Positions 9,119-20,500 are shown, counted from the first letter of the stretch. The stretch is 21,347 nt of DNA from Paramacrobiotus richtersi (GCA_034698045.1 JAQGAU010001110.1:1-21347), one strand, 5' to 3'. Notes: generated by a model from the letters alone, not told the origin. A program made the numbers and translations.

Positions 9119-9357
9119 TAGGTATACCCTTTGTTCTGAATTTATTTGTAGAGAAAGTCTTTTTATGGATGCTAGTGCAAGTATGATCGATACCTCTCAC
9201 GAGGATGATGGGATATGTACAAATGATATCTGCGTTACTGCGTATGATTAACGTATATACAGTAGAAGATAGCTGCTGTCCTGATTATACCGTTTATGCG
9301 GCATATGATATTCTTTACACCTGTAATAAGATCGAGCACCGTTTGCTAAAGTAACCG

Positions 9358-9366
9358 TATATAAAG
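9358..9366 (+). promoter_or_regulatory. TATA box of the IMP-L2-like gene
   Basis: TATATAAAG lies 190 nt upstream of the ATG at 9555, in CCGTATATAAAGGCATAG. It would give a start near 9390 and a leader of about 165 nt. Confidence 0.5.
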
Positions 9367-9554
9367 GCATAGTGCAAACGACAGTGTTATGGGTAAATCG
9401 GCATTGTGACCCACTACATGCATAGCTGTAACTAAGAACTGATATCCCAGATACGCTTTGCGTTTTGACTTTCTCAGCCTTATGCTGTAATTATTCTCCT
9501 GTTATGCCAAGTGACCTTTGATAGTTTTCCCGGCTGTGAAGCCTGTGATAGACC

Positions 9555-11327
9555 ATGCAATTATTATCTTATTCGTACATTATTTACTTTATTTCGGTAT
9601 GCACGATAGAAGGATCGTCTTACAGAGATATCGACATCCAAAAGGTGAGTTTTGCTTTTTTCGATGGTATTAGCAAGAAATCCATCATCGCGGGGTGTAA
9701 CATTTTGAGCGTCCCATGTCTGTGCGTTAAATACTCCGCTGTCAGTATTAAGTACATAATTGTATACTTGTTAGAGCGATAGGCAGTTTCGGCATATCTT
9801 CCAGTGTAACAAACAAAAGAAGTTCCGTTCGCGAATACTATGTGATTGCATAATGAAAGGTTTGATAAGAACAGCAAGGGCTCGCCTTTTTAATCAGCCG
9901 CTATTTCTGTGGTACATTTTCAGACGCAAATGATAGGATCGCCTTCTTACATGATAATGTACTATTGCAGATTCCCGAGGAATACTCTGCAATTGACAGG
10001 TTACAGATTAAAATCGAAACAGGTAGGGTACTTACAGTTTACCATCTACATTATATTATATCTCCGTTACCCGCATATATTGTTGCATACATGCATACCG
10101 CACACAGTTTTCACGAGCACGTACTCGAATGAGCTTTCTACTTCCCGCGTTGCTCATTAATCTGTACTCGCAGTCTATCTTGTAAATGAACACATGTAAG
10201 GCTATCAATCTTCAAGGACACTGTTTGATAATTTCGGATAATTAAGTAGTACTCCTGTTTGTTGTAGACCCGATTCTGGCCTTCACACAGCCGAAACCAC
10301 CACACACCGTCGAAGTCTATCGCCACCAGTCCGTATCCATCCCCTGCGCTGCTGCTGTCGTCAACGGTGTCCAGCCGCGCGTTTACTGGATGCACAATGG
10401 TCTCATTGTCACGCCGGGCGTTAGTGTCTCGGATGCATACCACCCTCAGACGGCACTCAGCACCGTTACCACCAGTCTCCTGTCTCTACATTGCGTAACC
10501 GCCGAAGCCAACGGCAGTTATACCTGCGTTGCCGAAACGCCGAGTGGGCGAATCCAGACCGTCACCAAAGTGGTTGTTGTCATTGGTACGTGCCAGTATG
10601 TTACACGTGCCTTTTCGTTATAATGTGACGATTATGTAGAATGTCGATTGTTCTAATTATGGCCAACCTGTAGAATTAACATTATACAGCGCTGATTGCA
10701 CAGCGTCATCTGATGTGCGGTTATAAATGTTAATATTATGTTACAATCGTTACTTTCATAACTAGGGCGTTTCAGTCCAGCGATGCATACGGCCTGGCAG
10801 CGGAGATGTCCAGCAGAAGAACGTGCGCCGCGTATCGTTATGTCGACACCGCGTTATATTCAAAATGTTGAGGAAGATATACTGTTGTTCTGCCGGGCTA
10901 CTGGGGATCCGCCGCCGACGACTGTGTGGTATTTTCACGAAGGACCTTATCGGAATGCTACCGAGGATCATTTGCAAAAAATCAAGGATGGTCATGAAAA
11001 TTACCACGTACGTCATAATATTAACTTCACAACGATCCTGAATATAAAAATTTCTGCAGCCTCGCAGAAGGCGCAGTACAACCAAAATTTGGAGTATTAT
11101 TGTACCGGTACTTTACGTTAGCTAAATATTCTCGCGATGCTAAAACTATAGGAACCATACTCACTCTTTTTGTGCTTCCTGTACAGGTCTTGCACTCCGG
11201 AGACTTGCTGATCAGAAATATAAACAAGGGAAACCATGGCTACTATATCTGTGGAGTGCGCAATATACACGGCTCAGATTTCATGGCTTCTTACGTCTAT
11301 CCCGTTGCGTTCCATAATCCAAACTGA
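9555..11327 (+). CDS. secreted two-Ig-domain protein, IMP-L2-like
   Basis: Five exons: 9555-9644, 9924-10022, 10291-10585, 10766-11007 and 11187-11327; phases agree and give 288 residues. Residues 1-20 form a signal peptide. Ig domain 1 spans about 70-160, with Cys82, Trp96 and Cys142 in GSYTCVAETPSG. Ig domain 2 spans about 184-280, with Cys204 in EEDILLFCRATGDPPP, Trp216, GDLLIRNI and Cys264 in YYICGVRNIHG. The linker APRIVMSTPRY and the end SDFMASYVYPV resemble insect IMP-L2, a secreted antagonist that binds insulin-like peptides; the same two-Ig layout and length fit. Function is inferred from this resemblance. Other two-Ig secreted proteins (nematode ZIG type) are the alternative. The exon 3 acceptor is a choice: TTGTTGTAG (exon from 10268) looks good but breaks phase with exon 2, whereas CTTCACACAG at 10290 fits. 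Confidence 0.75.
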
Positions 11328-11402
11328 TCATAGCCATAACCTTTAGCTCCCCGCTTTGTTCGTCAGCTGGACCTCTTTTCGGAAAATGCAGCAGCTCGCG
11401 TC

Positions 11403-11408
11403 AATAAA
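11403..11408 (+). promoter_or_regulatory. poly(A) signal AATAAA
   Basis: AATAAA lies 76 nt after the stop of the IMP-L2-like gene (CAATAAATG), a normal distance. Confidence 0.6.
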
Positions 11409-11886
11409 TGTATCAACAGAATCTCTGCACTGATCTCTTTTGATGGAAAGCGAAGTGTATTGTTCTTCTTGAAATTCAAGAATTTATACTGAAATACATA
11501 TACGGCTTCCAAACGATAAAGTGTTTTTTTTCGTAAATATTCCTCTCTGTGGCTCTTATTTTGTCTGCAGAAAGTACTACTGAAAAGCGGTCGAGAGTAC
11601 TTTTGTGGTTCCAACAATTCTCCTGTCTAAAAAAGTACAGTACTGTCTGTATCTAAGGGTCTTTCTAAGAAAACAGTCAAGAATTTTAATAAATTTGGCA
11701 TTTGCTTTACTTAGAATGATTTTCGTATAGTGTACATCCTCTTGCCATCTCGAAATGTCATTAATTTTGACAAAAAAATTGATGGTGGATGAGAAATGAA
11801 AGTATGGCCGAACATATCAAAGTGAGAAAATTATGATCTATAATAATTTGCTTTACATTTGCGTCATCCATAATTATTACGGAAAC
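11409..11886. other. intergenic spacer
   Basis: AT-rich, no exon or RNA gene recognised. It ends where similarity to the 2791-4403 block begins. I saw no counterpart here of the coding-like stretch at 2486-2790. Confidence 0.4.
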
Positions 11887-12276
11887 GCCAGTTTAAACTC
11901 CAGTGACAAGTTAATATGCATGCTATATGCATGCGTGTAGCAGCTCGTTACTGTGACAACGTATGTTGCTCCTAAAGTAAGCTGAGACAACTGTTCTGCT
12001 GTCAACAAGCATTCGTAGTACGAGTACTGTAGTTGTTAATGTTAATGCGAGTATTGATGATTGTCGAGAATCTCAGCTTAATACGAACAAATGCGAATCT
12101 CGATTTGAACACGTTTAATATTGATAATTACGGAAGAACCCTTGCAATTTGAATTACACATACGGTACACGTACACTGCAAAGATCTACAGTTTGTTCGT
12201 TCAGTGGTGGCGTAGATCTTCGAGCACAATTTCCGCTTGAGCAAAATTCATCAGCACCTGACATTTCTTCCCACAG

Positions 12277-12374
12277 TATCCCGCCCTTGATTCAGTCCTG
12301 CAAAGTTGTAAACTGACTCATCAACTGCCGCTAATTCCCATTGACTTTAATCGGCTTTACACAAGAGTTCGCGC
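12277..12374 (+). CDS. probable internal exon of the repeat-protein paralogue (copy 2)
   Basis: Bounded by TTTCTTCCCACAG and GCGC|GTGAGT, both conserved in copy 1 (3113-3216). In frame 0 it is open throughout and reads ALDSVLQSCKLTHQLPLIPI; the same frame in copy 1 has LDSVLQSCRL. The lengths differ by 6 bp (104 against 98), so the outer phase is kept although internal indels shift the frame in the middle. It ends in phase 2, which does not fit a direct join to 12909 (phase 1), so another exon or a decayed copy is implied. Confidence 0.4.
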
Positions 12375-12908
12375 GTGAGTACATTGAAGGCCGTATCTAT
12401 TCTAGTCCATGATTAAGTTTTTGCTGACGTTCTTCTGAACGGCAGGGGCAACGTTCTTGATTCTCTGAAAGAAAACATTGGCAGCCGGTACACGCATTGC
12501 GAAACGCGCGCGTCGGTCTTGTGATCAAGGATGACTTGGACGGCCACCAAAGCTATTCTTGAATATTCCAAGCCGTTTGGAACATGGCTTGACTGCATAA
12601 CCACTGTTTATGCGTTTACGCCGCCCGATAACGACAGCGCTTAGCCGGTTACACACAGCTTCGTGTATACTTGTTATCCACGTTGTGCTGATCTGCTTAC
12701 TTTGATACTCAATCGCTTACCTGGATTGTGTAACGTGTTTTCCGTGTTTCATAGTTTGCTGTGTGTATAAGCATTACAATCTATGCAAAGCAGTTTCCCG
12801 TGTTACGAAGATCTAGTTCTCTATCTTCTAAACTGTGGATAATTTATGCTGCTAGTTTAAAGTGAGCGCTTTTCGGAGCTCTCCCGTTTCCAAAGCGGTT
12901 TATATTAG

Positions 12909-13225
12909 AACTGGAGAACTCGCATACATCTGTTGAAGAATCTAAGAATCTACATCAGAATTTGGATAGCAACATGAAAATGTCGGAGACTGCGAAAACC
13001 CAGCCTATCCCAATTCCCTTCACCCGGAAGAGCAAATTAGAGATCGCCGATTCGACCGAGACACCGCATCGTAGTCTGGAACGGAATCCCCGATCTCGGT
13101 CCACATCTGTCGTGGATGTTGAGCTACCTGATAATCATCGATTAATGATGCATCGGAAGCAGAGTTTATTCATAGCGCCAACGCAATCGCCGGAAAAGGC
13201 TCCCAAGCAAGCTTGCGAATGGTAA
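12909..13225 (+). CDS. unrecognised protein, paralogue with one repeat unit, last exon
   Basis: The exon begins after TTATATTAG with ELENSHTSVEESKNLHQ and ends at TAA 13223-13225. It holds a single repeat unit (NLDSNMKMSE, 12959-12988), then PFTRKSKLEIADSTETPHRS, ERNPRSRSTSVVDVELPD, HRKQSLF and the end KAPKQACEW. It aligns to 3639-4186 except for the missing seven repeats, a 12-13 residue deletion after SHTS, and a short Arg/Ser insert. Silent differences dominate in the TRKSKLE to SLER block, so the protein was under selection. An ATG inside the repeat (12974) could start a short form if upstream exons are dead. Function unknown. Confidence 0.7.
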
Positions 13226-13389
13226 TCGGCCGTGGTTAGAAATTTTGCACAATTGATAAGTTGGAGAAAGTGGTTAGCGGAAAAGTCTTTCTTTTCTGTA
13301 TAAAGTATGTAGTCAGAACATATTGTGATTTATTAGAAACGCGGAGCGGTTTGTTTTGAACGAGCTGGCGGCAGATGTACGTACAAAGT

Positions 13390-13395
13390 ATTAAA
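13390..13395 (+). promoter_or_regulatory. poly(A) signal ATTAAA (copy 2)
   Basis: ATTAAA at the same relative place as in copy 1 (4351-4356), 165 nt after the stop codon. Confidence 0.5.
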
Positions 13396-13430
13396 TGATG
13401 GAGCATGGCGGTATCTTGCGTATTCACTTG

Positions 13431-14180
13431 TTTGATTTTGTTTGTTTGTTCAATTGAATATCCGTTAAACAGTATTAAATAATATTATCTAATCGTTCTC
13501 ATTGCTGCTAGCTGCTACGCGGTACGAAACTTATAATGCACTCTGTAACACCAAATTCAAGAAGGGATCCTTTTTATCAAATACATGAAGTACTGTACAC
13601 AGCGGCATTGATACTCTATTGTAAATCTTACGCACAAAAATGATTGTAAATTTATTTGTACAAAATTGATTGTACAAAATTTTAAAAATTATTTGCACGA
13701 CACGATCTGTTTACAGCTTTGGTGCCGTATCAAATTAACGGCTTGATAACGTTTTACAACGGCAGAGCATTGAACTGACTTGTGAGTGGTCGTTATATAT
13801 CGTACACAAAGTCAAACTGCGACGGAGTCATTAGTCATTCCTTAATTAACAAGTCATTTTCACTAGCCCAATGTGTGTCTCCTAATTAAACGACCGCGGT
13901 GCTGTTGGAGACTGGTAGAACCATCTGTGGCGAGCGATCCTTCGCTTCGAATCTGCAAACTCTTCCTCAAACGTTCCTAAAAACAACAACATGTTCTGCT
14001 GAATAGAACTTGCTAATGTCGCATATATATACTACGGAGTACGGACGTTTATGTTTTCACATGTACAGTAATACTAATCCGAAGAAAGGAATACAGTACA
14101 GAGTAGTCTGTAGTAGCTGCAATCGGTAGTGTGTTGAGTTCAATTCCGTCAGCATTAAGCTATACAATTATGTATTCAAT
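13431..14180. other. intergenic, upstream of the GH31 gene
   Basis: AT-rich spacer. It has a near-repeat ATTTGTACAAAATTGATTGTACAAAATT around 13652-13680 written as two adjoining 'TTGTACAAAATT' blocks, and a TATATATA tract at 14021-14030 about 150 nt upstream of the ATG at 14181 that could serve as TATA box. No exon was recognised. Confidence 0.4.
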
Positions 14181-14317
14181 ATGGCAGTAGGGCAAGCCGT
14201 TATCATCGCACACATACCGTACGTGTACAGTGGTAAATCACTGTATCATAACGGTTATCAGCCTTCTCATGAAACCCTGTCACTGCATCCTGAAGATCGG
14301 CACTCGGGAGATCAAAG
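14181..14317 (+). CDS. possible first coding exon of the GH31 gene
   Basis: ATG at 14181 opens 45 codons (MAVGQAVIIAHIPYVYSG...) and ends at CAAAG|GTATCT, a good donor in phase 2. The acceptor TTTTCTCAG at 14513 is followed by C AGT GAT ACT TGT GTA ATG, which runs in frame into the ATG at 14530. This would add 51 residues to the cytosolic end of the GH31 protein. If it is not used, it is 5' leader. Its encoded segment has no recognised domain. Confidence 0.45.
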
Positions 14318-14510
14318 GTATCTATCCACATGCTGCACATGTGGACCTTATCACATCCTGAAGCTATTGTCTATGGCGATAGCCAAACATTTGAACAAAC
14401 ATCACAAACCACGCAAATGCCAGTGAAAACCGTGCCTAATACTCACTGACGTTTGTTCCGGGTTTGTAGTTCCGTTAAATACAGATTTTAACTCAGATCT
14501 AGACTTTTCT

Positions 14511-14516
14511 CAGCAG
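14511..14516 (+). promoter_or_regulatory. tandem NAGNAG splice acceptor
   Basis: CAGCAG follows a pyrimidine tract. Using the first or second CAG differs by one Ser codon and keeps frame. It only matters if the exon at 14181-14317 is coding. Confidence 0.35.
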
Positions 14517-14529
14517 TGATACTTGTGTA

Positions 14530-17500
14530 ATGGCATCATGGGATCGGCAATCCATCCACCTAGCCACCCAACAAACCCCCACCCCGGAATACATGCACGT
14601 TATCCACGACCGCGACAGCATCATCTACGGTTATGAGACCGATACCGAATCCCAAATCCCCAATCTCCGCGCTTCCCTTGGACACATCTACGAGGACCTT
14701 CCCCATTCATACAACTACAGACGACAGTCACAGCACTATGTCGCACCATCCGATATCTCCATGTACTCAACGACCACCTCGCAGACTCTGTTAGTCGACG
14801 AACCACCGCGGTCGGTTTCCTCGACAGCTTCCCGACCCGCGCAACCTATCCCAGTCAATCCAGTGAAGAAGTTTCCCTTTATTAACATTCCCAAAAAGTG
14901 CCAGTGGGTGTTGTGGTCATGTTTAGTTCTCTGTCTGATCATCCTGACTGCAGGGATTACCGTTGTGGTGCTCGCACCAGGGGAAGATCCTCCCGAGGTT
15001 GTGGAGATGAATCTGCGGATCACGTGTACTCCAGATATGCGAGGCGATGAGGCGCGGTCAGTTACGGAAGAGGAGTGTAAAAGAAGAGGTTGTGCGTTTA
15101 GTCAGGATGGATTACCGCAACTGGTCGATCAGTTGGGACCGCCGGTGTGCTATATGGGGCCAAAGAGGATCAGTTATCGGATGGTGAATTCAGCATCGTA
15201 TCAGCCTGGGATATGGGGGAATATCGCTGTGCTACGAGCAAACCATGCTCCGATTGCGTTCGATTCGCACCGGGTTGCGGATCATGAGAATCGAGTGTTT
15301 CAGGTTCCAGCTTTCCGATCCGAGTACTTATCAGAAAACACACTGCATTTTCAGGTATAACGGCTCTTTGACCCTTTGCTTACAGTTTCATTTTTTGGAT
15401 TCTAATCAGTGACAGTGTTGCAGTTATTTGATAAGGAGGATTCTAATCGTTATGAAGTTCCCGTTGAGTTACATGATGTCAAGGCAAATTTCAACGAAAG
15501 TGAACTCAAATACAGGATCAACATTACCAGCGAAAACCCCTTTACTTTCCGCATATCCCGCAAAAGATTTGGATCGGAAGTTGTCCTGTGCGTATGCCTT
15601 TCCAGTTTGCACCATGTACTGTAACTACTGCACATATGACCAGTTTTTGTGATTTAGGCTGGATACCAGTATCGGTGGACTGGTACTGCAGGACCAGTTC
15701 CTTCAGTTTTCCACAAAGTTACCATCAGAGCACGTTTTTGGACTAGGTACTAATCTGAACATAACGTAACGGAAGAATGCTTGAAACTATTACGTCAATC
15801 TCATAAATGAATGGATGTCTATGACAACTTGTAGCCTTGTCCTTTGCTTTATCAGGGGATAACCGATTGGATAGCTTAAAGCGAACAATGGACTGGTCCA
15901 CTTGTGCGATGTTCAACCGGGATGTGGATCTTCCTCTGCTGCTACTGGGGCTGGACACCCAAAGTATCAAATCGAAAAACCTCTACGGTTCCCAGCCGTT
16001 TTACATGGTCATTGAGGATGATGGGAAAGCGCATGGTGTTTTTCTTCGCAATAGCAACGCTATGGGTGAGATTGAAAAACTCACTAACGTTGAATAGCTG
16101 CTTCGAAAAACGTTGTTGCGAATTGTTAAAGGATGTGGCAGTTCGACAACTCGAAACATGCCATCTCAGAAGAGCTGTTAAAAAACAATGGTGTTTAGAT
16201 TACACTCTCCAGCCTGGCAATACGATAACATGGAGAACAATCGGCGGTATCCTGGATTTCTACGTGTTTTTTGGTCCGACTCCGGAGAATGTCGTACAAC
16301 AGTTTACCAAAGTACAGTTTTTCTTGTGCAAAAGCCGAACACAGTCGATGACCTTTTGCACTTTTCTGCAGCTGACAGGAAGAACGTTCATGCCGCCATA
16401 CTGGGCGCTCGGATTCCAAATTGGCCGTTGGGGCATGAAATCTGCTGAGGAAACCCGGGACCTGGCGCAGCGAAACCGCAACCAGAATATTTCGTTCGAT
16501 GCGGTCTTCGTGGATAGCGACTGTATGTATACTTGACCCATGTTGCGATATACGTGTTAACAGCACTGTACGTTAATAGATATGGACGAACGTCAGCCAT
16601 TCACCGTGAACCAAACCGGCGAAAATTACCTTAATTTGACGATCGAGATGAGAGACACGCACGGCATTCATTACAGTGGAGTGATTGTAAAGACTAGTCT
16701 TGAGAAACTTTAAATTTGCTTTCTAACGGTCGAACAACTACATGTTTTTTACTGGTTTCAGTTTCCGTCGGTACACGCCGACGCAAAGGGTTCCGGGAAA
16801 GACCCGTTTAATACGGCGGTGCAGAAAGGAATACTCGTTAAGTGGCATGAATCTTCCCTTGCGTATGCCAACATGAAAAACCCTCAAAGTGTTGGACAAA
16901 ATTTCGCTATGCTGGGAAAGGTTCGTAACTTTTGAACCAACAAAATACATTCATCATGGTAATAAGAAAAGAGACATTGTTTTGTACAAACTTCAGGTTA
17001 GCCACAAAATCAGTGTATGTAATTCGTACAACCAGTTTTTTACTGTAAAGCACTATCTGTCATGTTTAGGCTTGGGCAAACGGCCGCTCAGCATGGGTGG
17101 ACTACCTGAATCCGGAATCAGAGGAATGGCTGACCGAGATGCTACGACTACAAGATGCGGAACAAGCCAGCTTGTCGGCTTTGTGGTTAGGCAGTGCCGA
17201 GCCTTCTTCATTTGCGACAAATCAAGAGGCAAAGGAAGCATGGTTTTACAAGGGTCGCTCAAACGATAACGAAACAAACTACGCTTCTATTCCGGGGTTC
17301 GGGAAGCACAGCGAATACACGCTGAAATGCGATCCCGACAGTTTGTACGAGAGACCACCATACAAAACGGGTATGTATGCTTGAATCATTTCGGTGCAAC
17401 GATAAAAAAAAGTTCCGATAGGTCTGCGTGCTCGAGCACTCCCAGTGTAGCATTTTGTTCCGGTGCGTGTAGTGTGTACCATACATATAACAATATGAAA

Positions 17501-20500
17501 CGTGTTTATAATTCGTCACTTCCTTTGGTCAGCATACTGAACCATCTTTCCCTAAACTAATACTTGTGGGCTTCAAACTGCGAATAATCATACTTCGACA
17601 TTTTTGTTATTTCTGCCACATCGAGTATACGTTGTCTTATTTCTACCACCCTGCAACGCTCGTTCAGGTAACAGTGGCAGCAGGGTGGTAGAAATAACAT
17701 AACGTATACTCGATGTGGCAGAAATAAGAAAAATGTCGAAGTACTGTTGTAGTGTCTCATGCCGTTTTTGACCATAGCTGCTATTCGCGAATGGGAGGGC
17801 CAAACACGCTCGTACGACGGGGGATCTGGACATCAGCTATCCAATCAAACTCTGTGCATGGATGCCGTCCAGATTAGCGGGACAACACAATACAAGCACT
17901 ATGACGTGCACAACATTTACGGTTTAACCATTGCCCGGGCTGCTTACAAGTGCGCATAAATACTAGTATTATAATACGTTGTCGAAATAGTATCGTGATT
18001 TGGCGTCGCAGAAACCACACTTGTCTTCCATTTTAATTGCAGATCAGCGAAACAGGTGCGCTCAACACGAACCCTGATCATGGCCAAAGCTTCCTTCCCT
18101 GGAATACAGCAGTACGCTGGCCGATGGTTAGGTGATGTGTTGTCCGAAGTTCGCGACTTCCACTATTCGTTCCAGTGGATTTTGGAGTACAGCATACTCG
18201 GAAATAGTTATGTACGTCTTTCAAACGTTAATAAAAACTTGAAAGCACATAACCAAAGTTTTATGAAAAAAGAATTTTATGGCGAAGGAGTTTTCCTTCC
18301 TACCATCTGTAAGGATCCGTAATGAGTATAGAACTGTATGTAGCGTATTCTACGTAAACTTTAAGTGAACTCAGAAAATATCTAACGCTATACAAACACA
18401 TGTTACACGTACGTCTACTTATAGACCGGAGTAGACGTATGTGGATTTTGGGGACCAGAATTCTACTCGGACCGGAACTTGCTCATGGCACTGTGCCATC
18501 GATGGACAATTGCCGGCATCTTCTACCCGTTAATGCGTGCCCATTCATCCAACACCAACGATCCCCACGATCCGGCCAAAATGTTCGAAGGGAGACCGGC
18601 ATTTCTGCAAGAAGTGCGCAACGCTTTGAATCTTCGGTATCGGTTATTACCCTATCTGTATACCCTGTTCCATATTGCGCATACGCGTGGAAGTACCGTT
18701 GTGCGGCCACTGCATCACATGTAAGTGGAGCATTGGAGCCACTGGAGCAAAAAACTGCATTATTCTGACAGTTCTGTGTTATTATGTTTCAGATATACTA
18801 ATAATCTGAATATAATCAACTATGTCAACGCGAAGCGCAAGCAAATACAGTTCTTCTGGGGTCCGGCGCTAATGATTACGCCAGTAGTGGAAGTTCAGGC
18901 GGATACGGCATTCATCCAGCGAATGGATATCACATTCCCTCCTGATATATTCTACGATTTTTTCACTGGGGTATGTGTAAAGTTTGTTCGGTATTGCTTG
19001 CGTGGAGTCATGCAGTACGACGCCACGGTACGTACACAAAGTTCATAATTTGTAGCAGTCCATTGCGTTGTCATTTGGGCCTGATTTAGCAGCATTCGGA
19101 GCCAGAATTTCTGGATGCATAGTCTGACAAAATAGTTATAAACATGCATGCACTAGAGCCAAAACCGTCCAATCTTTGCGACGAAACACAAATAAGGTTA
19201 TCTATCCGGTAAACTGCTTATTACGGTATCCGAAACAGAGACGTCGGTAACATATGTATGAACCATATTATAACAGCATACTTTTACATATTATAATGAC
19301 ACTTTTAAACATGCGCCAACTATCATAATTTTACTTTTGTAGGAGATGATAAACCGTGAAAATTCCGAACACGTGCCAGAATCGTACAACCTAACCGGTG
19401 TTTCTATTGGTCTACATGGTCGAGCGGGTACCATCATAATGACCCAAGCTGTGAATGGGCAACTGAACACGAGAGAAAGGTAATGCCGAACCCTTCCCAT
19501 ACATACCTTACAAGTGTTAGAATGTCCGGTAACAACATTTAATATGTTTTGCGTTGTAGTCGTAAAAACAACTTCACGATCGTTATTTTTCCGAAGAAAG
19601 ATCAGTTTTCCTATGGAGAGTTTTTTTGGGACGATGGGGAATCTCTCGGTGCGTAGCCTCGATCCATGCGTGTAGTCTTGTGTATAACGCGACAGAAACG
19701 TTTGTGCTGCACTAGTAACTGTAAGATCGTTGGCGAAACTTACGGAGTCAAGAGAAACTTGCACTTGTAGACACCTACAAAAACGGACATTATTTCAACG
19801 CATCAATGCGGTACAAGGGCGAGGATTCGCTAATATTTCCACTGCTGCCTTTTGGATTCTGGGTGAGAACAGACTCCTGTCCAATGTGGCCAACTATTTT
19901 CACACAAAAATGCATGGTAATTTATATATATTTTGTCGTACTTTGCAGCATGCTCTTATTTTCGAAGTGGAGCATAATGGTTATCCAGAGATGGATAAGT
20001 ACTTTATTGAAAAGCTTCAGATTTATGGCATGCGAACACTGAAGCACCACCGCGTCATTGTTGATGGAGATTTCAGCAGATCCAAGGAGTTCAGCTTCAT
20101 TAACGAGGTGAGAGATCAAATCATAGGCTACGTTTAAATCTTTTGATGGATACACAGAAAATGTGCATTTTTTTGAACGAAAGTACATTGCTTATTTTTT
20201 TGCTGGTGAACCTAAAACACAAAGCATGAAAAGCTATTCGATACATAAAAAGCTATCATTCTAAACTTCATAACAATTGCAGAATTTTACTTTATGACGT
20301 AGTGTTTAACAATCGTTTTTTACATACAGTATTCTTTATGACCAACACAGTATTTCGCTTACGATTAACAACGAAATTGCTCGGTGTTGGAACCTTTGAG
20401 ATAGGTGTTTGACTGGTTTGCTTGACAGGGTCCAGACAAGAAGATCATGTCCATTGTTGGGCCAATACCAATGAATCGCACATTCACCTTTCTGTTTACA

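Larger units (their letters stand above)
11887..13430 (+). repeat. segmental duplication, copy 2
   Basis: Direct, diverged copy of 2791-4403. It keeps the upstream block, a splice-bounded exon (12277-12374), the last coding exon (12909-13225) and the ATTAAA region. Relative to copy 1 it has about 140 bp extra around 12437-12580 (AT/GC-mixed, no clear element), lacks seven of eight 30-bp repeats, and carries extra sequence before the first exon. Confidence 0.85.

Noticed and set aside
9620-9877. Minus-strand open frame of 85 codons
   Set aside because: It is antisense to exon 1 and intron 1 of the IMP-L2-like gene and has no recognisable domain.
10138-10443. Minus-strand open frame of 101 codons
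   Set aside because: Antisense shadow of the first Ig exon of the IMP-L2-like gene.
15904-16536. Single 210-codon open frame in the GH31 region
   Set aside because: It reads through introns and an out-of-frame part of exon 4; only its parts at 16199-16311 and 16372-16522 are real exons, as shown by the GH31 match.
17557-17833. Minus-strand open frames in GH31 intron 9
   Set aside because: They are produced by the foldback arms, which are open by symmetry; no family match.
18400-18768. 122-codon open frame within GH31
   Set aside because: Wrong frame: the frame giving GVDVCGFWG and HRWTIAGIFYPLMRAH matches GH31 and is the true exon 12.
19291-19764. Minus-strand open frame of 157 codons
   Set aside because: Antisense to GH31 exons 14 and 15, which are supported by family motifs such as FFWDDGESL; no motif of its own.
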